NCBI RefSeq assembly: GCF_001618145.1
Contig: NZ_LQNF01000035.1
Location: forward strand, 1-37,318
Length of the DNA stretch: 37,318 bases
DNA from: Oceanobacillus damuensis
GTDB taxonomy: Bacteria > Bacillota > Bacilli > Bacillales > Amphibacillaceae
Direction of reading: 5' to 3'
Made by a program: the position numbers and the translations under genes. The notes under the pieces were generated by a model. That model had not been told where the DNA came from and searched no databases. It worked only from the letters and a program-made list of their open reading frames with translations. Below, one piece after another: positions 15,992 through 24,387 of this stretch; the first letter of the stretch is position 1; every line of letters begins with the position of its first letter.

Positions 15992-16698
15992 CCCAATTGT
16001 TCTCCGATAAATCGATATCCGACTCCCCAAACGGTCTGGATAAACTTCGCTTGCTTCCCGGTGTCCTCGAGCTTTGTGCGGAGGCTTTTAATATGTACTG
16101 TTACTGTGTTGTTGCCATCTATGTTCATCACTTGCCATATATGCTCATAAATTTTCGCTTTGTCAAACGTGATAAATGGATTCTTCGCAAGTAAAAATAA
16201 GATTTCCCGCTCTTTAGCTGTCAGAAATAGAAGCTTCTCATCTAAAAATACAGCTTCATTTAAAAAATCAATAGCCAATTCATGTTTATAATGAAAGATT
16301 TGCTCATTATAATGCTTCTTTGTATAGCGTTGATATCTTCTCAGATGAGAATGTACCCGAGCAGTCAGCTCCTTTAGGCTAAATGGCTTTGTCAGATAAT
16401 CATCTGCCCCAAGACCCAAACCAAGTATCTTGCTTTCATCCTCATTTTTAGCACTGACAATTAATATTGGTACGTCACTTTCTAACCGGATTTTTTCACA
16501 TAATGCAAAACCGTCCATCTCAGGCATCATAAGATCCACAAGTACCAAGGAATAATCATCCGCTTTAAAATCTTCCCATCCCTCTACTCCCGTCGATGCC
16601 CAGGTCACTTGAAATCCGTCACGATCTAAGTGGTCTTTCATAATTCGGGCAATTTCATAATCATCTTCCACGATAAGAATTTTTTCTTTTTCAACCAT
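15988..16698 (-). CDS. OmpR-family response regulator
   Basis: A 236-residue two-domain regulator. The receiver has the acidic pocket EDD (11-13), phosphoacceptor D55 in LVLVDLMMPEMDG, and the conserved K in DDYLTKPFSLKEL. The C-terminal winged helix (about 135-232) includes LTAKEREILFLLAKNP and NTVTVHIKSLRTKLED with the terminal VWGVGYRF. It partners with the kinase that follows with a 4-base overlap. A GGGGG site lies 6-10 bases before the ATG. Confidence 0.95.
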   Translation of the reverse strand: MVEKEKILIVEDDYEIARIMKDHLDRDGFQVTWASTGVEGWEDFKADDYSLVLVDLMMPEMDGFALCEKIRLESDVPILIVSAKNEDESKILGLGLGADDYLTKPFSLKELTARVHSHLRRYQRYTKKHYNEQIFHYKHELAIDFLNEAVFLDEKLLFLTAKEREILFLLAKNPFITFDKAKIYEHIWQVMNIDGNNTVTVHIKSLRTKLEDTGKQAKFIQTVWGVGYRFIGEQLG

Positions 16699-17073
16699 AG
16701 GTCCCCCTCTTCCCTAACCCTAGTATAGTTTATCAAATCCTTGTCCTGTTAAAAGTTTATTTTTAGTTAATAATTTGGTTATTGGTATGAGCAATCAGTC
16801 CTTAATCTCATGTTGTGGATGATAAAAAAACCTTTTGTATGTTTATCTTTGGAATAATAAAAAATAAAACGGCTTTATTCTGTTGGCGCAATGCCATTTT
16901 CGAGCACTTGCATAATTCGTTCAAAAGCTGATGCCTGACCCTCACTGCTTTTGTTAGTCTACAGGGGGGAGGACCGCCAAGCTAATTGGTGCAGATGTAT
17001 TTAGGTCAGTGTGCTTGTTCGCCTGATTGTCTGTCCCCCGAGAGGTTGAAAGCACCCAAAATCATTTCAAAGG
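16699..17073. other. gene-free stretch with a coding remnant and GGGGGA/TCCCCC repeat
   Basis: On the minus strand a 27-codon frame at 16875-16961 (EGQASAFERIMQVLENGIAPTE then stop) reads like the C-terminus of a protein, but a stop lies just upstream and no start is present. A separate segment at 16965-17045 contains complementary G- and C-runs. It recalls the GGGGACAG-type intergenic repeats seen at the right end of the window. No clear promoter for the two-component system was found. Confidence 0.35.
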
Positions 17074-17107
17074 AAAAAGGCCCAGTATGTAATTACTGAA
17101 CCCTTTT
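17074..17107 (-). terminator. terminator of the duplicated-domain lipoprotein gene
   Basis: On the minus strand AAAAGG/CCTTTT and CAGTA/TACTG make the stem, followed by TTTTT. It lies about 50 bases beyond the stop of the gene at 17158. Confidence 0.7.
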
Positions 17108-17157
17108 GATTAGTTGTTTATTTTATGTGCGTGACACCCAGGCATTATGCTTCTGCC

Positions 17158-18057
17158 TTATTCGTATGCTTCAACAATACCTAACTGCGTGTCTGCATCA
17201 TAATAGATGTTGTCTTTGTCAGTAATTTGATAACCAATAATTTTGTGCGATTTAATGTTTGCTGCCGGTTCTGGATATACCGTTTCATTGGAATCCCCTA
17301 TGAAATCTCCATTCATTAAGGTGTTGTATTCAGAAATAGATTCCACTTGTATTATTCCGTTTTCGAATTCCATTAAGATATCAAAACTGATATCTTTAAC
17401 GGGAATTTCTGAATCGTTATGGATCTCATATGCATACTCTACTCCGCCAGATGTATCAATATGATCATTAGGCGTAATTATTACAGTAAAATCTTCAATG
17501 CTGAATGGAATTTGGTCCGAAATATCCCACATGCCATAATCGCTGTAATCAATAGTTTCCAACTGTAAATCAACATCATAATAAATACCTTTTGCATCTA
17601 ATAACTGATAGGAAACAACTTCATAGGATGTGATCAATGATGCCGGTTCTGGATAGACTGTTTCCGTAGAATCACCAACAGTTTCTCCATCCATTATGGT
17701 TGTATAGATGCGTACGGTTTCCATCATTTTTTGTCCATCTTCAAACTCCAGTTTCACGTCAGCGGTGAATTCCTGAACAGGAATCGATGAATTATTTTGA
17801 ACCGTAAATGAATATTCAACTCCACCAGCTGTATCAATGTTCCCGTTAGGAGTGATTTCAACAACAAAATCTTCTGCAGCAAAAGGAACTTCTGGTTCTT
17901 CATTTTCCTCTACCTCAACTGCTGCTTCTATTACTTCACTGCCACTTGTTTCTGCTTCAGTATCCGCAGTATCTGTATTGTCACTTGTTGAACCGCATGC
18001 ACTAATAATTAGTACAGCTATCATACCAGTGATTATCATATTAATTCTTTTTATCAA
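17158..18057 (-). CDS. lipoprotein with two tandem copies of one domain
   Basis: About 299 residues. A basic, hydrophobic signal peptide ends in the lipobox ISAC. An acidic, Thr/Ser-rich linker follows (about residues 28-60). Then come two roughly 110-residue copies. Both begin PF..EDF.V.ITPN..IDT.GGVEY, contain a TVYPEP motif, and finish with an IYYD.D.QL stretch. Each looks like a beta-sandwich of the kind found in exported DUF5067/FxLYD-like proteins, but I cannot assign a family firmly. TTG 18057 is the preferred start because CAGGGGGC lies at proper spacing and it gives a compact signal peptide. It is a single-gene unit. Confidence 0.75.
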   Translation of the reverse strand: MIKRINMIITGMIAVLIISACGSTSDNTDTADTEAETSGSEVIEAAVEVEENEEPEVPFAAEDFVVEITPNGNIDTAGGVEYSFTVQNNSSIPVQEFTADVKLEFEDGQKMMETVRIYTTIMDGETVGDSTETVYPEPASLITSYEVVSYQLLDAKGIYYDVDLQLETIDYSDYGMWDISDQIPFSIEDFTVIITPNDHIDTSGGVEYAYEIHNDSEIPVKDISFDILMEFENGIIQVESISEYNTLMNGDFIGDSNETVYPEPAANIKSHKIIGYQITDKDNIYYDADTQLGIVEAYE

Positions 18058-18741
18058 ACGAATTGCCCCCTGCACCTAGTAAAATATACTCACTTAACTA
18101 GTATAGTCTGTTTTCTTGGTGGCGTACAGAGGTAAATTTGGTCGGTTTTTACAGAGACGATAATAATGAAGCGGAGGTGTTGTGGTCAGTTTCAACCCAC
18201 ATGTACTTAGTGTCCTTTGTAGCAAGGGCGATTTTTCTCGATCAGACAAATGCTTTTCCAGGGGGAAGGAATATTTCGTCAGTATTTGCATTTTTAGTAA
18301 GAAAAATGTTTTTTTCAAGGGGTTGGCTGCACGCAGAAATCACCTGCATAAAAAATGGTAGTTTTTATGCTTTATAAACTAAATGGTAGCCGTTGGGTTT
18401 ATTGCTGGAGACTATACTAGTGTAATATATTTCTATTGTGATGTTGTGCGTTTTTAATCCACTATGATGATGAAAAGGCGACAATGCGTAAAAAGAGACT
18501 TTTTGGAATGGATGAATTTAACGACTTAAAATGTAATATATCGCATAGTTGTTTCGCGATTTCAAAGTGATCCTAATTACTATCATGATTGTTATTAATA
18601 AATAATTGATTATACAACTTGATGTAACAATGAAACAGCTGGATTAGAAATTATAAGAAAATTTTCATTAAATGTATTGATTTTTATAAAAACATTGTGT
18701 AATATATTGCGTATTAGTTAAAAGAAAAAGGGGTTGCAGCA
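18058..18741. other. long gene-free region upstream of cstA
   Basis: No gene I can support lies here. The 10-mer TGTAATATAT occurs three times on the plus strand, at 18421, 18532 and 18698; the last contains the -10 box of cstA. An AT-rich hairpin GCATAAAAA/TTTTTATGC lies at 18346-18370. A 28-codon ORF (18484-18570) has a weak AAAGG site and is not recognised. Confidence 0.45.
18677..18705 (+). promoter_or_regulatory. cstA promoter
   Basis: TTGATT (18677-18682), a 17-nt spacer and TAATAT (18700-18705) form a good vegetative promoter 36 bases before the start codon. Confidence 0.6.
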
Positions 18742-20187
18742 ATGATAACATTCATAGGGTCTATCTTATTCTTAATTGTTGGTTATATCATATATAGTAA
18801 GGTTGTTGAACGAATTTTTGGTATTGACGATAAACAGAAGACACCTGCTTATTCAAAACAAGACGGTTTAGACTTTGTACCGATGAAATGGTGGAAAGGG
18901 AGTTTGATCCAGCTATTGAACATTGCTGGAACGGGGCCGGTTTTTGGTGCCATATTAGGTGCGCTATACGGACCTGTCGCATTTATTTGGATTGTTGTTG
19001 GCTGTATCTTTGCCGGAGCTGTCCATGATTATTTCTCTGGCATGATGTCACTCAGGCATGGTGGGGCACAATTTCCAACACTAGTAGGAAAATATTTAGG
19101 GAAATATGCGAAGTTTTTAATTACTATAGTTTCCATTTTCTTGATGATTTTAGTGGCGGCAGCATTTACCGCGGCACCTGCCCAATTGGTTTCTTCCATA
19201 ACACCACTTAGTTTTACGGCATGCTTGCTATTGGTTTTTGTTTATTTATTGGTTTCTGCAATACTTCCAGTTGATAAAATTATTGGGAAGCTTTATCCGT
19301 TTTTCGGTGCGATTCTGATTTTTATGGCGGTATCCATTGGGATCGGGATGTTCTTTTTCGAAAACCCAATACCTAATTTAACACTAAGTAACCTGCATCC
19401 TGGGGAGATGCCGATATGGCCGTTATTGATGGTTACGATTTCCTGTGGTGCGATATCTGGATTTCATTCCACACAAAGTCCAATCATTGCACGGACATTG
19501 AAAAAGGAAAGTGAAGGAAGGAAAGTATTTTACGGTGCGATGGTTGTTGAGGGTGTTATCGCATTAGTATGGGCTGCAGCGGGTATGACATTCTTTGGCA
19601 ATACTTTAGGTCTTCAGGAAGCACTGGCTGTAGGTGGCCCTGGTGGAGTTGTAAGTGAAATAAGTATCTCTACCCTTGGCGCATTCGGTGGAATCCTGGC
19701 AATCCTGGGAATCATCGTTCTTCCAATTACGACAGGTGATACGGCACTCCGATCATCAAGAATGATGCTTGCAGATTTATTAACACAAATTACGAAAAAG
19801 GATTTGAAAAAGAAAGGGACACTTGCTTTACTTATCATTCCTGTAGCAGTGCCAGTGCTGTTTCTTTCGATGATTGATTATAATTTCCTGTGGCGCTATG
19901 TTGGTTGGACAAACCAGGTTGTTGCGACGGTGATGCTGTGGACAGGTGCGATGTATTTGTTGAAAAATAACAAGTTCCACTGGATTTGCAGTATACCAGC
20001 ATTATTCATGACAGCAGTTGTTTCCAGCTACGTCTTTTACGCGCCAGAAGGATTTAATATGGATTATAACATTTCGATGATCCTCGGATCCATCCTTTGG
20101 GCTGTTGTAGCAATTTGGTTCGTAAGCAGGTTGGTTATACAGAAAAAAGTGAAGGATAGTGAAGTTCCCGTTAGCCGCGCTTCGTAA
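18742..20187 (+). CDS. cstA: CstA-family carbon starvation transporter
   Basis: A 481-residue polytopic membrane protein with about a dozen hydrophobic segments. Family signatures are MKWWKGSLIQLLNIAGTGPVFG, the segment AGAVHDYFSGMMSLRHGG, GFHSTQSPIIARTL and GDTALRSSRMML. It is shorter than the roughly 700-residue Escherichia coli CstA and lacks the long C-terminal extension, as in the compact CstA proteins of Firmicutes. Characterised members import pyruvate and have been linked to peptide uptake. It is a single-gene unit with its own promoter and a strong bidirectional terminator. GAAAAAGGGG lies before the ATG. Confidence 0.9.
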   Translation: MITFIGSILFLIVGYIIYSKVVERIFGIDDKQKTPAYSKQDGLDFVPMKWWKGSLIQLLNIAGTGPVFGAILGALYGPVAFIWIVVGCIFAGAVHDYFSGMMSLRHGGAQFPTLVGKYLGKYAKFLITIVSIFLMILVAAAFTAAPAQLVSSITPLSFTACLLLVFVYLLVSAILPVDKIIGKLYPFFGAILIFMAVSIGIGMFFFENPIPNLTLSNLHPGEMPIWPLLMVTISCGAISGFHSTQSPIIARTLKKESEGRKVFYGAMVVEGVIALVWAAAGMTFFGNTLGLQEALAVGGPGGVVSEISISTLGAFGGILAILGIIVLPITTGDTALRSSRMMLADLLTQITKKDLKKKGTLALLIIPVAVPVLFLSMIDYNFLWRYVGWTNQVVATVMLWTGAMYLLKNNKFHWICSIPALFMTAVVSSYVFYAPEGFNMDYNISMILGSILWAVVAIWFVSRLVIQKKVKDSEVPVSRAS

Positions 20188-20217
20188 GGTGCCTGTCACT
20201 CCCCGAATTTTGTCGAA
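20188..20217. repeat. intergenic repeat-like segment after cstA
   Basis: GGTGCCTGTCACTCCCCGAA and the following TTTTGTCGAA resemble a short dispersed repeat common between genes in Bacillaceae. A related GTGACACCCAGGC string occurs near 17131. Recognition is from memory, not search. Confidence 0.35.
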
Positions 20218-20220
20218 TGA

Positions 20221-20274
20221 AAAAGCTATCAATTTTGGTGCATTATTAATGCAGACAAAATTGATAGCTTTTTA
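20221..20274. terminator. long bidirectional terminator
   Basis: AAAAAGCTATCAATTTTG pairs perfectly with CAAAATTGATAGCTTTTT, and the loop contains a second palindrome TGCATTA-T-TAATGCA. It is flanked by A- and T-runs, so it can stop both cstA and the converging regulator gene. Confidence 0.9.
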
Positions 20275-20471
20275 TTACACTTAATTTTACGTAACCTTCA
20301 CTTGGGTCGCATTGATATGCTTCCCTATTTAATACTTCCCCTTTTAGTCATTATTCTTCATTAACTAAATTAACGCTTTTGCTTCGAATTATTTAACAAG
20401 CAAACAATACTCCAAAAACATCCAAGTAGACATGCCGACAGTCCAACTTCCAGCTATAGACACCACCTCAA

Positions 20472-22577
20472 CTACCCTGTAATCAGCTGTGATCTTTTCA
20501 AATGGCATGCTAGTTGGATTTTCAGTGCATCTTGGCTATTATTCAAATCAACATCGAGCAGTTCTTCAATTGTCTGTAGTCGCTGGTAAAATGTATTGAT
20601 ATGAATATGAAGCAGCTTTGCTGTCTTTCCTGGTGACCGGTTTGTTTCCATATACGTAAACAGCGTATTCTCCAATTCCTTATGCCGACTATTCTCTGTT
20701 GATAGAGGTGACAACGTTTCCTGGATAAATTGTTCAATGTCCCCTGTTGGCTGATTAAGAAATAAACGGTTCAGGCCGATATCTTCATATAATATCACTT
20801 CAAGACTATTGTAGTTGGTCAAATAGGAAATGATTTTATTTGCTTCGTCATAAGATTTACCTATATATTCGAGACCTTGATAAACACTGCTGATCCCACC
20901 GCGAAATATAGTGCCATCTTTATTTTCCTCTTGAACACGAATTTGGTTCAAATGGGCTTTTAATTGATAGACTTCCTCTCTATTGGATGGGGATAGAAGC
21001 AGGTTGATTTTATTATAAAATCCGTACACCAATTTAACTTGATCACCTAATTCCCTGCGAAGCCGGGAAGCTAGCTGATGCACATATATGTCCAGATATT
21101 GGAAATCTGTTCTTTCCTTAGAAATTTCCAGTACTGCGACCACCCAGTACCCATATATATCCAGATTTAGTTCCTTGCCATATTCAAGTACTTGATCTTT
21201 TTCATCACAGGTAAGTAATTTATTGAATTGCTCATATACTCTGCGATGATAGATTTTTGTTGTCGTCTGACGGTTAACCAATTCCAAAGCTAAAACTGTA
21301 GCCCCCTGTTCAAGCGTAATTTGGTCGAATTCCGAAATGGACCTATGGAGGGAAACGATGAGACAACCTACAAATATTTGCCCATTATATATTGGATAAA
21401 GGTAGTAGCTTTCTTCATGATCTGTAACCACGTAAAAAACTCTGCGCCGTTCCTTGCAAAGTGTTTTGATTTCAAACTCGCTAAAATTAACCAGGTCATC
21501 CTCTCTCGGCGAATAAAATTCATTTTCCAATCCATTAAAAAATACAAAGTCCATATCAATCATTTTTTGTAAACCATCCACCAATACATGAATACCTTTA
21601 TTTTGGAGGGAAAGCATAATGAGCGTATCGTGGACCTCCTGCCGCTTTTGCAATTGAATATTTCTCTTTTTCAATTGTGCACTTAAGTCGGTAATTTGCT
21701 GCAGGCGATTGATTGTTTCCGAATGATATTGGGCATTTTCAATCGCTATTGCAGCCTGCCTGGCAAAAGCTTCAAGCAGCGTAATATCCTCTTCGCCAAG
21801 GTGCTTCTTCATTTTCCACTGGTGGATAATCATGACGCCAATTCGTTTATCATCGATGGAAACCGGCACACAGATGGCTCCATCAACAAACCCAGATGAT
21901 TGAATAATGTTGGTGAGGTTTTTTGATGAAACGTTGAATGAATGCATAGCCGCAATTAATTCATCATGAGAGTTGTAAAGTCTGCTTTTCCCGTCTTCAA
22001 ATACTTTCCCCGTGATTGATTCACCAACTTTTGTTTCAAATTGGTAAATTTCATCATTAAATCCAACAGGGGCTTTTGGTATCAGTTTTTGTTTTTTCGA
22101 GTCATAAAGCATCAAGTAACCAGCATCAGCAGCTGGTATTACATTCAATGCATGGCGAATGATCTGTTTTAATACATGATCGAGATCAAGACTGGAAGAA
22201 ATTGAATGCATACTTTCTATAATCGTCTTTTGCTCTTGTTTCTTCGCACTTAAAAATTCCTCCAGTATAGTAGAATATAAACTATAATATAAGTGTTCCA
22301 TTACAGATTCATCCACTGCCTCTAACTTCTCTGCTATACGCAGGACGAGTCCCTTATTTCCCGAGTAATAAAAGTGAAGTTCCGTATGAGCAGCACCTTT
22401 CTTCACATAATAGTTTGCTGTGTATGGGTCACACATTGGAGAAATTTCTTGTTCTCTCCCTGCAAATCTTTCTAGTATTTCAGCCTTTCCTCCCACCCCA
22501 TTATATTTCCAAATCTGGTATCCAACTTCACCAAACTCCTTCTCTATATAACGAGTAATATAATCTGTAAGACTCAT
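20472..22577 (-). CDS. GAF-domain PucR/CdaR-type transcriptional regulator
   Basis: About 701 residues. A GAF domain lies at about 125-285 (ALNVIPAADAGYLMLYD, VGESITGKVFEDGKSRL, ICVPVSIDDKRIGVMIIHQW, FARQAAIAIENA). A coiled linker and a second sensory-like region follow. The last part is the PucR/CdaR arrangement, with a degenerate cyclase-like region (GGISSVYQGLEYIGKSYDEANKII) and a C-terminal HTH (NRSPGKTAKLLHIHINTFYQRLQTIEELL). Proteins of this type often activate purine, amino-acid or peptide catabolic genes. It is divergent from the DUF5058/amidohydrolase operon and is the obvious candidate to control it. ATG 22577 with AAGGGAAG upstream is preferred to an unsupported start 21 codons earlier. 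Confidence 0.85.
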   Translation of the reverse strand: MSLTDYITRYIEKEFGEVGYQIWKYNGVGGKAEILERFAGREQEISPMCDPYTANYYVKKGAAHTELHFYYSGNKGLVLRIAEKLEAVDESVMEHLYYSLYSTILEEFLSAKKQEQKTIIESMHSISSSLDLDHVLKQIIRHALNVIPAADAGYLMLYDSKKQKLIPKAPVGFNDEIYQFETKVGESITGKVFEDGKSRLYNSHDELIAAMHSFNVSSKNLTNIIQSSGFVDGAICVPVSIDDKRIGVMIIHQWKMKKHLGEEDITLLEAFARQAAIAIENAQYHSETINRLQQITDLSAQLKKRNIQLQKRQEVHDTLIMLSLQNKGIHVLVDGLQKMIDMDFVFFNGLENEFYSPREDDLVNFSEFEIKTLCKERRRVFYVVTDHEESYYLYPIYNGQIFVGCLIVSLHRSISEFDQITLEQGATVLALELVNRQTTTKIYHRRVYEQFNKLLTCDEKDQVLEYGKELNLDIYGYWVVAVLEISKERTDFQYLDIYVHQLASRLRRELGDQVKLVYGFYNKINLLLSPSNREEVYQLKAHLNQIRVQEENKDGTIFRGGISSVYQGLEYIGKSYDEANKIISYLTNYNSLEVILYEDIGLNRLFLNQPTGDIEQFIQETLSPLSTENSRHKELENTLFTYMETNRSPGKTAKLLHIHINTFYQRLQTIEELLDVDLNNSQDALKIQLACHLKRSQLITG

Positions 22578-22642
22578 AACTTTTCTTCCCTTCAATGTAT
22601 ATTCATCTATAAAAATCATAGAAAGTATGTATGAACACACGT

Positions 22643-22656
22643 TGTAACCGCTTTCT
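22643..22656. promoter_or_regulatory. candidate cre box (CcpA)
   Basis: TGTAACCGCTTTCT matches the cre consensus TGWAARCGYTWNCW at 13 of 14 positions. It lies between the divergent regulator and the DUF5058 operon, which would place peptide or amide catabolism under carbon control. Confidence 0.45.
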
Positions 22657-22729
22657 ATCTTAGTGTATACTAAAGTTAATTATTTGAAAAGTCTGTTGAA
22701 TGACTAAGCAATAGCATAAGCGTCCCGTA

Positions 22730-22839
22730 TAGCAACGTACAAACTAGAGACGAAACAATGAGATAAAGGTAACGTGACGAACAAAGAGAGTCGATGTCGG
22801 CTTATTGTAGTGGAGGAGTGTGAAGCTTGTACGTTGCTA
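22730..22839 (+). ncRNA. structured candidate leader RNA upstream of the DUF5058 operon
   Basis: TAGCAACGTACAA (22730-22742) is perfectly complementary to TTGTACGTTGCTA (22827-22839), a 13-bp closing stem. Inside, ACAATGAG (22755-22762) pairs with CTTATTGT (22801-22808) with one G-U pair. An asymmetric internal loop of 12 and 18 nt lies between the stems and a 38-nt purine-rich region at the tip. A hairpin CTGGAA/TTCCAG follows at 22850-22868. The layout is riboswitch-like. It lacks the T-box sequence AGGGTGG, and I match it to no known class. Confidence 0.5.
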
Positions 22840-22918
22840 GGCGCAGGAGCTGGAAAAGAAACTTCCAGGATGGAGAATCTTTTGAAGAAAATTTCTAAAT
22901 CACAAAGGGGAGAAACAA

Positions 22919-23629
22919 ATGCAGCAGGTAATGGAACTTGCGAACAGCAATATCATGTGGCTGGTTGCCTCAATAGTTATTTGTATCGTTATTTTTCAGA
23001 GTATTAAATTCATTCAACTCGCTTCAAAAACAGGGATCGAGCAGGGGATGAGCAAAAAAGAGGTAAATAGCGCTTTAAAAACTGGGGCAATCGCAGCTAT
23101 TGGACCTTCCGTCGCAATTGTAATTGTAGCTATTTCGCTAATCGCCTTTCTTGGAAACCCACTTACATTACTTCGGATTGGCGTTATCGGTTCTGCGCCT
23201 ATTGAATCTGTTGGGGCAAGTTTTGCAGCAGAAGCATCCGGAGCAACTCTCGGGGGAGCAGGCTACGACCAAATGGTATTCACTGCCATTGTCTGGACCC
23301 TATGTATTGGGGGGATGGGCTGGCTCTTATTTACCGCTCTATTCACCAAGTCTCTTGGCAATACGGAAAAGAAACTAACTAGCAAAGGTGAAAAAAGCAA
23401 GAAAACGATGGGTATCATTTCAACTGCTGCGATTATTGCTGCCTTTGGCAACCTCGTTAGTGCTCAAATAATACAAGGACTTGCTCCGTTCGTTGTGGCT
23501 GTTGCTGCTGGTGCCACAATGGTTATTGCAACCAAGCTATCAGAGAAGCCAAAACTCTCCTGGTTACGCGAATGGTCACTCGGTCTATCTATTCTAATAA
23601 GTTTATGCTTTGGCTACTTTTTCATCTAA
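22919..23629 (+). CDS. DUF5058 family membrane protein, putative transporter subunit
   Basis: A 236-residue integral membrane protein with about six hydrophobic segments. It resembles DUF5058 proteins: IMWLVASIVICIVIFQSIKFIQLA near the N-terminus, then KEVNSALKTGAIAAIGPSVAIVIV, IGVIGSAPIE. Function is unknown in this family. The next gene encodes another membrane protein and the third an amidohydrolase, so a two-subunit permease feeding the hydrolase is the natural reading. A GGGGAG site lies 6 bases before the ATG. It follows the structured leader by 80 bases. Confidence 0.75.
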   Translation: MQQVMELANSNIMWLVASIVICIVIFQSIKFIQLASKTGIEQGMSKKEVNSALKTGAIAAIGPSVAIVIVAISLIAFLGNPLTLLRIGVIGSAPIESVGASFAAEASGATLGGAGYDQMVFTAIVWTLCIGGMGWLLFTALFTKSLGNTEKKLTSKGEKSKKTMGIISTAAIIAAFGNLVSAQIIQGLAPFVVAVAAGATMVIATKLSEKPKLSWLREWSLGLSILISLCFGYFFI

Positions 23630-23650
23630 AACAAAGGGGGGCATTTCTAT

Positions 23651-24376
23651 ATGAGCGTTGAACAAGTACGTGAATTCAACTCAGAACAGATCAGTGAAGA
23701 AACATTTGACAAGAATACTTCCATGGACGAATTCCATACAAAAGCACATTTTTGGGGACGACTAACAACCTGGGCTGTTATAGCCTTAACCGTGTTTCTG
23801 CCCATTTATCTTTCATTTGGTCTCGGCTACCACCCGGGATGGATAGTCATTTTAAATGCACTTGCAGCTTATGCGGGTGTCATTGCGGTTGTTTGGGTAC
23901 TGGAGCCGATCATGTATTTTCCTATTCTAGGTGTTTCCGGAACATATATTTCTTTCCTGACTGGAAACATCAGTAATATGTGCCTTCCTTCTGCAGCGGC
24001 CGCTCAAAATGCAGTAGGTGCTGAACCAGGAACAGAAAAGGGAGAGCTAACTGCTACACTTGGGATAGGTGCAGCATCACTTGTAAATAAGGTAATTCTT
24101 ATTCCTATTATCATCGGAGGTTCTGTCGTAATAGCCAACATACCCCAGCAGCTTGAAGGGATATTTCCGCTCGTCTTACCAGCCATCTTTGGGGCAGTAC
24201 TGTTACAATTTGCTATGAAAAAACCGACATACGGTGGTATCGCTTTAGTAATCGGGCTTGTTGTCAATTTAATTTCGATGCCTGTTTACTTAAGGAATCT
24301 AATTTGCATTGTACTTGTTGTCTTGATTTGTATACAACTAGAGAAAATGAAAGAGAAAAAGCAGACACAACAATAG
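23651..24376 (+). CDS. membrane protein, probable partner of the DUF5058 protein
   Basis: A 241-residue protein. It has a soluble, acidic N-terminus of about 35 residues and then about six membrane segments. The segment PILGVSGTYISFLTGNISNMCLPSAAAAQNAVGAEPGTEKGEL is a long polar re-entrant-like stretch of a kind that often lines a permeation path. I know it as the usual partner of DUF5058 proteins, often labelled hypothetical or wrongly as a mechanosensitive channel. It starts 21 bases after the previous gene, with AAAGGGGG upstream, and is followed 11 bases later by the amidohydrolase. Confidence 0.7.
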   Translation: MSVEQVREFNSEQISEETFDKNTSMDEFHTKAHFWGRLTTWAVIALTVFLPIYLSFGLGYHPGWIVILNALAAYAGVIAVVWVLEPIMYFPILGVSGTYISFLTGNISNMCLPSAAAAQNAVGAEPGTEKGELTATLGIGAASLVNKVILIPIIIGGSVVIANIPQQLEGIFPLVLPAIFGAVLLQFAMKKPTYGGIALVIGLVVNLISMPVYLRNLICIVLVVLICIQLEKMKEKKQTQQ

Positions 24377-24387
24377 GAGGATAAATA

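Noticed and set aside
18138..18377. 79-codon open frame in the region upstream of cstA
   Set aside because: It starts at TTG without a ribosome binding site, matches no family I know, and is overlapped by an equally open frame on the other strand.
18484..18570. 28-codon ORF MRKKRLFGMDEFNDLK... with a weak AAAGG site
   Set aside because: Too short and without recognisable features; kept only as a remark on the intergenic region.
22730..22918. Possible T-box leader
   Set aside because: The AGGGTGG-type T-box sequence and antiterminator are absent, and the downstream genes are not tRNA-synthetase or amino-acid genes of the usual kind.
22774..23007. 77-codon open frame overlapping the start of the DUF5058 gene
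   Set aside because: It crosses the structured leader and overlaps a gene with a strong ribosome binding site; composition is not protein-like.
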